Of a stretch of DNA of 64,000 bases, positions 35,456 to 43,641 are shown one piece after another (the stretch's first letter is position 1; every line of letters begins with the position of its first letter). The translations under genes and the position numbers were made by a program. The notes beneath the pieces were generated by a model. That model was not told the DNA's origin. It saw only the letters and a program-made list of their open reading frames with translations, and did not search any database. The DNA is from Streptomyces sp. NBC_01351 (lineage in GTDB: Bacteria; Actinomycetota; Actinomycetes; Streptomycetales; Streptomycetaceae): NCBI RefSeq assembly GCF_036237315.1, contig NZ_CP108356.1, forward strand, positions 1,364,001 through 1,428,000, in the 5' to 3' direction.

Positions 35456-36526
35456 CTAGCCGCGCCGCTCCAGCCGGGCCACGCGGCCCTTCTCCCCCGA
35501 CGCCCAACACCCGGCGGCAGGCGCGCAGTCGACGGTGTCGAAGGAGCCCGGGTCCAGCGGCCGCCAGTGGCGGCCCCCGTCGGTGCTCACGTCCGTGCCC
35601 GTCGGGCCCACCGCCAGGGCCGTGTTCCCGGCGTACGGGTACCAGGCCGCGCCCGAGCGGTACGCCGGCGGCGGGGTGGCCGCGCCGTTCCAGCTGCGGC
35701 CCCCGTCGGAGGTGACGGCCGCGGCCTGCGGGGAGGGTTGGCCGGTGCGGTAGTCGCCGCCGACGGCGAGGCCCTTCGTACGGTCGCGGAAGGCGAGGGC
35801 GAAGACGCCGCGCGCCGGGTCGCCGGCCGGGAGGGTGGATTCGGTGGCCGTCCAGGTCAGGCCGCGGTCGGAGGAGTGCAGGATGCGGGCGGTCGCGGCG
35901 CCGCCCGTGGCGAGCCAGACGTCCTTCGGGCCCGCGCTGACCAGGCACTGGCCGCTCGCGGCGAAGCCGGCCTCGCCGGGCAGCGCCTCGGGCATGCCCT
36001 CGGTGGGCAGGACCTCCCAGGTGCGCCCGCCGTCGTCCGTGGACAGGAGGCGGAACTTGCCGTCCACGGGGTCGCTCATGGCCAGCCCGTGGCGGCTGTC
36101 GAAGAAGGTCAGGCAGTCGTAGAAGGCGCGCGGGTCGGGGTTGCGGAAGGTCTCGGCCCAGGTGGCTCCGCCGTCCTCGGTGCGCAGTATTCGGGAGGCC
36201 TCGCCCTCGCCGATGGACAGGGCCACGGCGCGGCGGGAGTCGAAGGCCTCGATGTCGCGCAGTTCCAGGGCCTGCGCCACGGCGGACGGTGGGGAAACGT
36301 CGCTCCAGGTGCGGCCGCCGTCCACCGTGCGCAGGACCGTGCCCTTGGAGCCTGCCAGCCACGCGGTGGTGTGGCTGACCGCCGCCAGGCCGCGGAAGCG
36401 GACCTCCTTGCCGGTGCTCTTCAGTGCCCAGCCGGCGCCGTGCAGGGGCTCTGCGGCGTGGGCGGGGGCCGCCAGTAAGCCGAGTGTGAGGGCTGCCGCG
36501 CACATGCCAACTCCCAGAAGTCTCAT
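35456..36526 (-). CDS. Secreted BNR/Asp-box beta-propeller protein
   Basis: 356 residues with a signal peptide ending at APAHA. At least five BNR repeats are visible: TVDGGRTWSDV, TEDGGATWAET, STDDGGRTWEV, HSSDRGLTWTA, TSDGGRSWNGA and STDGGRHWRPL, indicating a six- or seven-bladed propeller. There is a C-terminal pair of cysteines (DCAPAAGCW). Related proteins are annotated as oxidoreductases or YCF48-like assembly factors, but sialidase-type catalytic residues are not evident. Confidence 0.82.
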   Translation of the reverse strand: MRLLGVGMCAAALTLGLLAAPAHAAEPLHGAGWALKSTGKEVRFRGLAAVSHTTAWLAGSKGTVLRTVDGGRTWSDVSPPSAVAQALELRDIEAFDSRRAVALSIGEGEASRILRTEDGGATWAETFRNPDPRAFYDCLTFFDSRHGLAMSDPVDGKFRLLSTDDGGRTWEVLPTEGMPEALPGEAGFAASGQCLVSAGPKDVWLATGGAATARILHSSDRGLTWTATESTLPAGDPARGVFALAFRDRTKGLAVGGDYRTGQPSPQAAAVTSDGGRSWNGAATPPPAYRSGAAWYPYAGNTALAVGPTGTDVSTDGGRHWRPLDPGSFDTVDCAPAAGCWASGEKGRVARLERRG

Positions 36527-36893
36527 GGCGCGGGAAGCTAACGCACGGCTGATTTGCCGTCCAGGGTGCCTCCGGTACCGGCTCGTGCTGCGCGGCCGAG
36601 TGTGACGACCGGGGACGGGGAGGTCGGAGGGGGACCAGGGCCATGCTTTGCGCCTGTGGAGTGAGCGGTAATCAGCCCTTCTGCGCTCCGTCCGGGGCGG
36701 GCCACGGCGAGTGACTTTCCTGGCGCCGCGCCGCGCGGATGGTCACGCTGTGCGATCACACGGGCGGGTTCCGGCCAATCGGTGACACAGCTCACGTCAC
36801 CTTCCATGCACGGATTTGCCGATTCCGGCGTCTATCGAGTTGCCGGGCTCCACCCCACGGCCCGGCAGCAGATCCGCCGCAAGGGAGTGAGCC
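36527..36893. other. Regulatory intergenic region upstream of the SsgA-like gene
   Basis: About 370 bp without a gene. It contains a BldD-like element at 36781-36801 (listed separately) and the ribosome binding site AAGGGAG (36881-36887). I could not assign a clear promoter. Confidence 0.5.
36781..36801. promoter_or_regulatory. BldD-like inverted repeat upstream of the SsgA-like gene
   Basis: GGTGACACAGCTCAC contains GTGA and TCAC arms six bases apart, and a second TCACC follows at 36797-36801. BldD boxes are described as AGTGA/TCACC dyads, and ssg genes are among known BldD targets in Streptomyces. The assignment here is inferred from the motif. Confidence 0.4.
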
Positions 36894-37310
36894 TTGATCA
36901 CTGTCATCGAGCAGGCCGTACAGGCCCGTCTGGTCGCCACCGCGCCGAAGGTCGAGACCGTGCCCGTCACCCTCTGCTACGACCGTGCGGATCCGTTCGC
37001 CGTCCGCATGGCCTTCCCCGCTCCGGCCACGCTGGAGGGCGTCGAGGTCTCGTGGACCTTCTCGCGCGAGCTGCTGGAGAGCGGGCTGGACCGCCCGACG
37101 GGTTGCGGCGACGTGCGCGTGCGCCCGTACGACGGTGACCGGACGACCATCGAGTTCCACGCCCCGGAGGGCGTCGCGATCGTGCTGATGGTGACGGCCG
37201 AGCTGCACCGGTTCCTGGAGCGGGCCTCGACCGTGGTCCCGCCGGGGCTGGAGCACCTCTACCTCGACATGGACCACAGCCTGGCCGAGCTGATGCGTGA
37301 CAGCTGCTAA
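36894..37310 (+). CDS. ssgD: SsgA-like sporulation/cell-division regulator, probably SsgD
   Basis: 138 residues of the SsgA-like family, unique to sporulating actinomycetes, which steer septum position, FtsZ assembly or peptidoglycan changes during sporulation. Diagnostic parts are VPVTLCYDRADPFAVRMAF, VSWTFSRELLESGL, DVRVRPYDGDRTTIEF and the C-terminal LDMDHSLAELM. The start is TTG 36894, six bases after AAGGGAG; no ATG or GTG fits. SsgD is proposed because the neighbours (ABC-F gene, WhiB-like gene, ligase pair) match the S. coelicolor SCO6722 region as I remember it; family membership is firm, the paralogue letter less so. Confidence 0.85.
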   Translation: MITVIEQAVQARLVATAPKVETVPVTLCYDRADPFAVRMAFPAPATLEGVEVSWTFSRELLESGLDRPTGCGDVRVRPYDGDRTTIEFHAPEGVAIVLMVTAELHRFLERASTVVPPGLEHLYLDMDHSLAELMRDSC

Positions 37311-37318
37311 TTCGTTTG

Positions 37319-37338
37319 CGGGCGGCTTCGGCCGCCCG
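37319..37338 (+). terminator. UUCG-tetraloop terminator after the SsgA-like gene
   Basis: A perfect 8-bp stem (CGGGCGGC with GCCGCCCG) is capped by TTCG, an unusually stable tetraloop, starting 8 nt after the stop codon. Confidence 0.8.
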
Positions 37339-37505
37339 TAGCTTCGTAGACGCTCCCCCGGCTACCGCTGGGAAGCGCCCCCACATCACCGTCGAAACGG
37401 AGCAGGACGTTGCTCTTCTGAGGTTCGAGACACCGACCACCGCCATTGCCGATGTCGGCTGTCTCCCCGCGTTGCACGGACCACTCACGCAACCTGGAGG
37501 CCTCT

Positions 37506-39146
37506 ATGAGTCATTCCCCTGCATTCATCACCTGCTCCGACCTGTCCTTCGGCTGGCCCGACGGCACACCCGTCTTCGACGGTTTCTCCCTTGCCGTGGG
37601 ACCCGGCCGGACCGGACTGATCGGCCTCAACGGCTGTGGGAAGTCCACGCTGTTGAAGCTGATCGCCGGCGAACTGGACGTCAGTGACGGTCAGTTGTCC
37701 GTTGCGGGCACGATCGGGTATCTGCCGCAGAACCTCACGCTCGACACCGCGCTACGGGTCGACGAGGCCCTCGGCATCCGCACCGTCCGCGCCGCCCTGC
37801 ACGCCATCGAGGCGGGCGAGGCCACCGAGGCCAACTTCGCCGCCGTCGGCGACGACTGGGACGTGGAGGAGCGGGCCACGGCCATGCTCGACCAGCTGGG
37901 ACTCGCCCGGATCGGGCTGGACCGCACCGTCGGCGAACTGTCGGGCGGCGAGTGCGTACTGCTGCGACTGGCCGCCCTGCTGCTGGCCCGTCCCGATGTG
38001 CTGCTGCTCGACGAGCCCACCAACAACCTGGACCTGCGCGCCCGGCGCCGCCTCTACGCGGCGGTCGAATCCTGGACCGGGGTGCTGGTCCTGGTCAGTC
38101 ACGACCGGGAGCTGCTGGAGCGGGTCGACCAGATCGCCGAGCTGCGCGACGGCGAGGTCCGCTGGTACGGGGGGAACTTCACCGACTACGAGGAGATGCT
38201 CGCCATCGAGCAGGAGTCGGCCGAGCGGATGGTCCGGGTCGCGGAGGCCGACGTACAGCGGCAGAAGCGAGAACTGGCCGATGCCCAGGTCAAGTTGGCC
38301 CGGCGCAAGCGGTACGGCCAGAAGATGTTCGAGAACAAGCGCGAGCCGAAGATCGTGATGGGCGCCCGCAAGCGCGCGGCGCAGGAATCGGCCGGCAAAC
38401 ACCGGATCCTGCACACCGAGAAGCTCGCGCAGGCGAAGGAGCGCCTCGACCAGGCCGCGGAGGCGGTGCGCGACGACGACGAGATCCGCGTCAAGCTCCC
38501 CGCCACCCTGGTCCCGCCCGGGCGGCGCGTCCTGACCCTGAGCGACGTACGACTGGCCCACGGGGCGGCCGTACGGGGCGAGTGGGAGCTGCGCGGGCCG
38601 GAACGGATCGCCCTGGTGGGGCACAACGGCTCGGGCAAGACCACGCTGCTGCGCACGATCGCCGGGCAGCTGGCGCCGGTGTCCGGGGCGGCGGTGACGC
38701 ACGTGACCACGCGGTTCCTGCCGCAGCGCCTCGACGTGCTGGACGAGGGCCGTTCGGTGGTGGAGAACGTGGCACGGTTCGCCCCGCAGGCCACGAACAA
38801 CCTGATCCGGGCGCGGCTCGCGCACTTCCTGTTCCGGGGCGCCCGGGCGGACCGGCCGGCCAGCACCTTGTCGGGCGGCGAGCGGTTCCGGGCGACGCTG
38901 GCGGCACTGCTGCTCGCGGAGCCGGCTCCGCAGCTACTGATGCTGGACGAGCCGACGAACAATCTGGACCTGGCGAGCGTGCGGCAGTTGACGGAGGCGC
39001 TGGAGTCCTACGAGGGCGCACTCGTGGTGGCCGGCCACGACGTGCCGTTCCTGGAGTCGATCGGCATCACGCGGTGGCTGCTGCTGGACGGCGAACTGCG
39101 GCCGACGACGGCCGAGGAGGTCCGGGAGACGCTGTGGCACGAGTAG
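37506..39146 (+). CDS. ABC-F family ATPase, second copy
   Basis: 546 residues, two ATPase cassettes, no TM segments. First cassette: GLNGCGKST, LSGGECVLLRLA, LLLDEPTNNLDL; second: GHNGSGKTT, LSGGERFRATLA, LMLDEPTNNLDL. The linker is long, basic and coiled-coil-like (QRQKRELADAQVKLARRKRYGQ region) and differs clearly from the copy at 5021, so the two are not recent duplicates. It may be a translation factor or confer antibiotic protection. GGAGG precedes the ATG, and a 165-nt leader separates it from the upstream terminator, room for attenuation as in some resistance ABC-F genes, though I see no clear leader peptide. Confidence 0.88.
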   Translation: MSHSPAFITCSDLSFGWPDGTPVFDGFSLAVGPGRTGLIGLNGCGKSTLLKLIAGELDVSDGQLSVAGTIGYLPQNLTLDTALRVDEALGIRTVRAALHAIEAGEATEANFAAVGDDWDVEERATAMLDQLGLARIGLDRTVGELSGGECVLLRLAALLLARPDVLLLDEPTNNLDLRARRRLYAAVESWTGVLVLVSHDRELLERVDQIAELRDGEVRWYGGNFTDYEEMLAIEQESAERMVRVAEADVQRQKRELADAQVKLARRKRYGQKMFENKREPKIVMGARKRAAQESAGKHRILHTEKLAQAKERLDQAAEAVRDDDEIRVKLPATLVPPGRRVLTLSDVRLAHGAAVRGEWELRGPERIALVGHNGSGKTTLLRTIAGQLAPVSGAAVTHVTTRFLPQRLDVLDEGRSVVENVARFAPQATNNLIRARLAHFLFRGARADRPASTLSGGERFRATLAALLLAEPAPQLLMLDEPTNNLDLASVRQLTEALESYEGALVVAGHDVPFLESIGITRWLLLDGELRPTTAEEVRETLWHE

Positions 39147-39163
39147 CCGGGCGCTCCTGCGGT

Positions 39164-39631
39164 TCATGGTTCGCGCGGCAGTAAGGCCCAGGATTTGGTG
39201 CCGCCCATCGAGGTCAGGACGGGGGTGAGGCCCCAGTCCCCGCCACAGGCCTCGACGGCCGTGGCGAGCAGCCACATCGCGCGGCTGCGCCGGCGCCTGC
39301 ACTCCTCGCTCGCCTCGGGCGAGGAGTGCGCCGGGTGCTGGTCGTAGACGACGATCCGCAGCGCGTCGAACTGCCAGCGGATCTTCAGCATCATCTCCTT
39401 GTCGGGCGTGAAGCGGTGTGCGTACGCCACGAGTTCGGAGGCGGCGAGGGCCGCGTTGTCACACAGGTCGGTCAGACCGTGCCGGGTGAGCAGTGACCGG
39501 ACGACGGAGCGGGCGGTGCCCGCGCAGTAGGCGCCGCCGGGCAGGCGTATCGAGTAGTTCAACTTCTCCGCCTCGGGCGGGATCCGCCGGGGCTCATGGA
39601 CCGACCGCAGGCCACGGAGAGTGCCCGTCAT
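39164..39631 (-). CDS. ATP-binding-like anti-sigma-type protein with degenerate GHKL motifs
   Basis: 155 residues aligned with the HATPase_c_2 family (RLPGGAYCAGTARSVVRSLL; ALAASELVAYAHRF; LRIVVYDQHP). The N-box asparagine after SELV is missing (SELVAYAH rather than SELVTNAV), and the glycine-rich G2 motif is replaced by SRAMWLLATAVEACGGDWG, so ATP binding and kinase activity are doubtful. Such proteins accompany Scr1-type HTH and DUF397 genes in Streptomyces developmental clusters (whiJ-like), and both are divergently encoded beside it. Confidence 0.75.
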   Translation of the reverse strand: MTGTLRGLRSVHEPRRIPPEAEKLNYSIRLPGGAYCAGTARSVVRSLLTRHGLTDLCDNAALAASELVAYAHRFTPDKEMMLKIRWQFDALRIVVYDQHPAHSSPEASEECRRRRSRAMWLLATAVEACGGDWGLTPVLTSMGGTKSWALLPREP

Positions 39632-39860
39632 CGTGCTGCTCCAAGTATGGGTGTGATCGACAGCCGTGTGATCAAAGACCGGTTGGTCATGGAGTGGTCA
39701 TACGGGACCGCGAGGTCGCCGCGTGTGAGACTTGCACTACCGACCGTAGCGTAACCGGGTGCACAGTGCTACTACTTGTCTCATCACTTGCTGATTTCTC
39801 AGGGCATTTCAGGATGGGTACGGCTCTCGGGCCTGCCCCGCACCGAAGGGGAGGACACCC

Positions 39861-40712
39861 GTGCCACCCAGGAGCACGCCGACCGCGAGGCAGCAGCGCC
39901 TAGGCTCGGAGCTGCGCAAACTCCGCGAGGAGTCGGGCATGACGGTCCAGCAGGCCGCGGCTCTCCTGGGGGTCGACCGCACGCGGATCCCGAACATCGA
40001 ATCCGGCCGGATCGGCATCAGCGCCGAGCGTGTCCGCACCCTCGCCTTCAACTACGACTGCCCCGACACCGGCCTCGTCGAGCTGCTCTCGACGATGGCG
40101 CAGGAGCGGGACAAGGGGTGGTGGGAGCAGCACCGCGGCATGCTGCCGCCCGGCCTGCTCGACATCTGCGAACTGGAGCACCACTCGGTCGAGTTGCACA
40201 CCGCGGTCACCACACACATACCCGGTCTGCTGCAGACCGAGGCGCACGCGCGAGCGGTCTTCGACACCGCCGATCCGCCGCTGCCGGAGCCGGACCTGCA
40301 GGCACGGCTCGCGCTGCGGATGAGCCGGCAGCAGGTGTTCGCGCGGGAGCGGCCCCCGCTGTACGAGGCGGTCGTGCACGAGGCGGCCCTGCGGATGCAG
40401 TTCGGCGGACCGAAGGTCGCCCGGGCGCAGCTGGAGCACATCCTGGAGCAGTCGGAGCGGGCGCGTACGACGGTCCTGGTCATCCCCTTCACCGCCGGCG
40501 GCTTCCCCGGCGCCGGGCAGTCCTTCACGTACGCCGCAGCCGAGATATCCCAGCTCGACACCGTGCAGCTCGACAGCTCGCACGGCTCGATGCTGCTCGA
40601 CTCGCACATGAAGCTGCTGCGCTACCGGGGGCTGCTGGAGCGGCTGCGCTCGCTGGCGCTGCCGGCCGCCGACTCCCGCGATTTCATCCACGCCGTCGCA
40701 CAGAGCCTCTGA
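39861..40712 (+). CDS. Scr1-family helix-turn-helix regulator (XRE HTH plus DUF5753)
   Basis: 283 residues. The N-terminal HTH covers LGSELRKLREESGMTVQQAAALLGVDRTRIPNIESGRIG. The C-terminal DUF5753 domain includes WWEQHRGMLPPGLLDICELE, TTHIPGLLQTEAHARAVF and a beta-rich VVHEAALRMQFGG region. WhiJ-type regulators of this kind control development and antibiotic production together with DUF397 partners. It starts at GTG 39861, six bases after GGGGAGG, and the DUF397 gene follows after 23 bp. Confidence 0.88.
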   Translation: MPPRSTPTARQQRLGSELRKLREESGMTVQQAAALLGVDRTRIPNIESGRIGISAERVRTLAFNYDCPDTGLVELLSTMAQERDKGWWEQHRGMLPPGLLDICELEHHSVELHTAVTTHIPGLLQTEAHARAVFDTADPPLPEPDLQARLALRMSRQQVFARERPPLYEAVVHEAALRMQFGGPKVARAQLEHILEQSERARTTVLVIPFTAGGFPGAGQSFTYAAAEISQLDTVQLDSSHGSMLLDSHMKLLRYRGLLERLRSLALPAADSRDFIHAVAQSL

Positions 40713-40735
40713 CCGACCCTCCGAGGAAAGACGCC

Positions 40736-40978
40736 ATGAACACGACCACTGCCAGCCCCACGACCGCCACCACCGAGTCGCCCGTGGCGAGCAAGATCGC
40801 CTGGGACGAGGCCTTCTGCAGCGAGGGAGCGAACTGCTTCCGCTTCGGACGGGACGCCGAGGGCAAGGCGTACATCGGGACGACGGAGTCCTCGACGTAC
40901 GTCACCGACTCGATCGACGCCCTCCGTGCACTCATCTCCGCGGTCAAAGCGGGCGCCGCGGACCACCTTCTGGCGTGA
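40736..40978 (+). CDS. DUF397 small regulatory partner
   Basis: 80 residues. The DUF397 core is present in divergent form: IAWDEAFCSEGANCFRFGRDAEGKAYIG followed by a C-terminal helix ending DHLL. These small proteins are inferred to act as antagonists of the adjacent Scr1-type regulator, in a toxin-antitoxin-like or WhiJ-like relation. CGAGGAAAG precedes the ATG. It is in one operon with the regulator. Confidence 0.82.
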   Translation: MNTTTASPTTATTESPVASKIAWDEAFCSEGANCFRFGRDAEGKAYIGTTESSTYVTDSIDALRALISAVKAGAADHLLA

Positions 40979-41061
40979 CTTTGCCCTTTCCGGAGGCTCT
41001 GAATCCGCCCTCAAACTGCATAGATAACCGGATGTAACCAGACATACACCTGCCTGGGACT

Positions 41062-41121
41062 TGGCTGGTCTTGATGTCACGCTTAACCTACGACTCCGTA
41101 GGCTACGGAACCGTAGGTAAT
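41062..41121 (+). promoter_or_regulatory. Promoter and 37-bp palindromic operator of the desaturase gene
   Basis: TTGGCT (41062-41067) and TAACCT (41085-41090) are 17 nt apart. The -10 is embedded in a 37-bp imperfect palindrome (41085-41121) centred on G41103 with 15 of 18 positions paired. It contains two smaller dyads: CCTACG/CGTAGG (41088-41103) and CTACGG-AA-CCGTAG (41104-41117). This looks like cooperative binding of a TetR-like repressor over the transcription start. Confidence 0.65.
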
Positions 41122-41144
41122 TCGCTTTGCACCCAGGAGTACCC

Positions 41145-42116
41145 GTGACGATCACCTCTCCCCACCTCGGCAGCTCGGAGGCGTGGACCGACGCCAAGCT
41201 GCTGTTCGCGCTGGAAGAGGTGGTCGAAAAGGAGCTCAACCGCCACCTGAAGGTCACCAAGGACTGGATGCCCCACGAGTACGTCCCGTGGAGCGACGGC
41301 CGGAACTTCCCGGGCTTCTTCGAGGACGGCGAGGCCTGGGACCCGGAGCAGTCCAAGGTCACCGAGATCGGCAAGATCGCGCTGGTCGTGAACCTGCTGA
41401 CCGAGGACAACCTCCCCAGCTACCACCACGAGATCGCCTCGCTCTTCGGGCGCAACGGCGCCTGGGGCACCTGGGTGCACCGCTGGACGGCCGAGGAGGG
41501 CCGCCACGGCATCGTGATGCGCGACTACCTGCTGGCCTCGCGCGCCGTGGACCCGGACAAGCTGGAAGCGTTCCGGATGCAGCACATGTCGGAGGGCTTC
41601 GAGTCCGACAACCGCCACTCGATGCTGCACTCGGTGGCGTACGTGGCCTTCCAGGAGCTCGCCACCCGCATCTCGCACCGCAACACCGGCCACCAGTCCG
41701 GTGACCCGGTCTGCGACCGCATGCTGGCGCGCATCGCGCAGGACGAGAACCTGCACATGGTCTTCTACCGCAACCTGCTGGGCGCGGCCTTCGAGCTCGC
41801 CCCGGACCTGACGATGCAGGCCGTGCGGGACGTCGTGGTCAACTTCCGGATGCCCGGACACGGCATGCCCGGCTTCGAGCGGATGGCCGCGCAGATGGCG
41901 ATCGGCGGGGTCTACAACCTGCGGATCCACCACGACGACGTACTGAGCCCCGTGATCCGCTTCCTGAAGATCATGGACATCGACGGCCTGGGCCCCGAGG
42001 GCCAGAAGGCTCAGGAAGAGCTCGGCCTGTTCATGGACGGCCTGGACTCCGAGGCCCGCAAGTTCGACGAGCGCCTGGCCGCCCGCGCGGCGCGCATCGC
42101 TGCCCGCAAGGCCTGA
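41145..42116 (+). CDS. Acyl-ACP desaturase (soluble di-iron type)
   Basis: 323 residues of the stearoyl-ACP desaturase family. The di-iron ligands are in the helices EDNLPSYHHEI, WTAEEGRHGIVMRDYL (EExxH), and AQDENLHMVFYRN (DExxH-like second motif). It inserts a double bond into acyl-ACP using O2 and reduced ferredoxin, adjusting membrane fluidity. The GTG at 41145 follows CCAGGAG; an upstream TTG is less likely. It has its own operator and a rho-independent terminator, so it is monocistronic. Confidence 0.92.
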   Translation: MTITSPHLGSSEAWTDAKLLFALEEVVEKELNRHLKVTKDWMPHEYVPWSDGRNFPGFFEDGEAWDPEQSKVTEIGKIALVVNLLTEDNLPSYHHEIASLFGRNGAWGTWVHRWTAEEGRHGIVMRDYLLASRAVDPDKLEAFRMQHMSEGFESDNRHSMLHSVAYVAFQELATRISHRNTGHQSGDPVCDRMLARIAQDENLHMVFYRNLLGAAFELAPDLTMQAVRDVVVNFRMPGHGMPGFERMAAQMAIGGVYNLRIHHDDVLSPVIRFLKIMDIDGLGPEGQKAQEELGLFMDGLDSEARKFDERLAARAARIAARKA

Positions 42117-42176
42117 CCTCAGGCCTCAGCCCAGGCCTGACCGGTTTCAGCTCCCTCCGGGGAGTGACGCGGATTC

Positions 42177-42206
42177 CCCTGGCAGAGCACCGCTCTGCCA
42201 GGGTTT
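42177..42206 (+). terminator. Rho-independent terminator after the desaturase gene
   Basis: A perfect 11-bp stem (42177-42187 with 42193-42203) on a 5-nt loop is followed by TTT. The next gene starts only 6 nt later, and its best ribosome binding site (CCAGGG) is in the right arm of this stem. Confidence 0.8.
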
Positions 42207-42212
42207 CGCGTC

Positions 42213-42515
42213 ATGACCTCGCTCCAGGTGGACATCGACCAGCTGACCCGACTGACGCGCGCCCTGGACTCGTCCCTGGTCTCCTTACGGGAAGCCCGGC
42301 GCGCGCTGGACCACGTACGGGCCGACCAGCTGGGCACCGCGGACCTCGACCGGGCGTGCGACGCGTTCCAGGACCGCTGGGCCTACGGCACCCGTGAGCT
42401 GACGAAACGGGTCAAGCGCGTCCGGGAGGGCGTCGACCGCAGCGCCGCGGAGTACGCGGAGCTTGAGGAGGCCATCCGCGAGGCCTTCCGCCGGGCGGCG
42501 GCCGCGCGTGGCTGA
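42213..42515 (+). CDS. WXG100-like small helical protein, with a TTA codon
   Basis: 100 residues, almost entirely helical with a central turn at FQDRWAYGTRELTKR, in size and shape like ESX/WXG100 proteins or their chaperones. It lacks a strict WXG turn (it has W-A-Y-G). Codon 25 is TTA (42285-42287), so expression should depend on the bldA tRNA. It overlaps the next gene by 8 bp and opens a four-gene operon. Identification as a type VII secretion partner is inferred from size, helicity and the next gene. Confidence 0.65.
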   Translation: MTSLQVDIDQLTRLTRALDSSLVSLREARRALDHVRADQLGTADLDRACDAFQDRWAYGTRELTKRVKRVREGVDRSAAEYAELEEAIREAFRRAAAARG

Positions 42516-43641
42516 CCACGCGGCCCTGGGCTTCGACCCGGCCCCGGGGAACCCGGCGGCGGTCCTGGCCCTCACGAAGAAGCTCTCCGCCTCCGCGAAC
42601 TCCCTCGGAGAGGCCTCCCGGGTCGTGAAGGCCCTGGTCTCCCACAGCTCGTCCTGGCAGGGCGAGGCCGCGACCGCCTTCCGCGCCTCCCTCTCGCAGG
42701 ACCTCCCCCGCTACCTCGGCTCGGCGCACACCTCCCTGGCGGAGGCCGCCCGCCGGCTCTCGGGATGGCACGACACCCTGGTCGCCCACCGCGCGCTGGC
42801 GGCCCGCTACGAGTCCCAGGCGGCCGCCGCGAAGACGGAGGAGGCCCGCACCGACGCCCGCCGCCTGGCCCGCGAACTGGCCTCGGAGCACAGCGCGGCG
42901 GCCCGCCGGGTGGCATCCACCCTGAACGCGGCGGCGGACCGGCTGGCCCCGCAGGAGCCGGGCTGGCTCGCTTCGACCTGGCAAAAGATCGTGGACGACC
43001 CTGGCGACGCCCTGTCGAACGCGTCCGCCATCCTGGGCGCCGTCGGGGCCCTGGTGGCCCTCGCCTGCCCACCAGCGGGCCTGGCGATCATGCTGGTCGC
43101 AGGTGGCCTGTCCCTGGCTGCCCTCACGACGCATCTCTCTGACCCCAAGTTCCGCAAACCCCTGGCCGACGGCTTCACGAAGGGCGAGTTCGACGCGGAT
43201 TTCTGGAAGAGCGGCGTGACGTTGCTGGGCGACGCCGTGGGCTCGGTCCCAGGCCTCGCCACCGTCGCCTCGGGCGCGAAGGCGGGCACCGCAGCTGCCC
43301 GCGCCGCCTTCGCCGCTGCCCCTGAGGCGAGCGCTTTGTCGTCCCTGGGCACGGGGGCCACCACGTTCCGCAGCACGACCTGGTCGACCGGCCTCGCGGT
43401 CCAGGCGGTCGAGAACCCGCTCATCACATGGGCCGTTCATTCCACAAACCCGACAGTGAGGAACTCTGTGAACATGGTTGCCCCCACTGCGGGACTCGCG
43501 ACCGCTGTTGCGGACTGCGTGACCTCGAACGACACGGTCGAGCAGGCCGGAACCGCCACGGACGGCGTTCGCATCGTCGCCGACGACGCACCCTCAGCAT
43601 TCAAGAAGGCAGCGCACGTATGGTCGGCGGTCACTCCGTGA
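42508..43641 (+). CDS. Putative type VII-secreted protein with WXG-type N-terminus
   Basis: 377 residues starting with GTG overlapping the previous stop. Residues 1-150 form an extended helical hairpin with the turn SSSWQGEAATAFRASL (a WxG motif), as in LXG/WXG polymorphic proteins. Then comes PGWLASTWQKIVDDPGDALSNAS and a hydrophobic segment ILGAVGALVALACPPAGLAIMLVAGGLSLAALTTH typical of the pre-toxin region. The C-terminus of about 100 residues is Ala/Thr-rich without a recognisable toxin domain. It may be a secreted effector or scaffold. No secretion-machine genes are in the window. The stop overlaps the next ATG by one base. Confidence 0.72.
   Translation: MADHAALGFDPAPGNPAAVLALTKKLSASANSLGEASRVVKALVSHSSSWQGEAATAFRASLSQDLPRYLGSAHTSLAEAARRLSGWHDTLVAHRALAARYESQAAAAKTEEARTDARRLARELASEHSAAARRVASTLNAAADRLAPQEPGWLASTWQKIVDDPGDALSNASAILGAVGALVALACPPAGLAIMLVAGGLSLAALTTHLSDPKFRKPLADGFTKGEFDADFWKSGVTLLGDAVGSVPGLATVASGAKAGTAAARAAFAAAPEASALSSLGTGATTFRSTTWSTGLAVQAVENPLITWAVHSTNPTVRNSVNMVAPTAGLATAVADCVTSNDTVEQAGTATDGVRIVADDAPSAFKKAAHVWSAVTP

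Noticed and set aside
37316..37505. Leader peptide or attenuator ORF before the second ABC-F gene
   Set aside because: The frame starts at a TTG inside the terminator and runs into the ABC-F gene without a stop; no paired anti-terminator stems were found.
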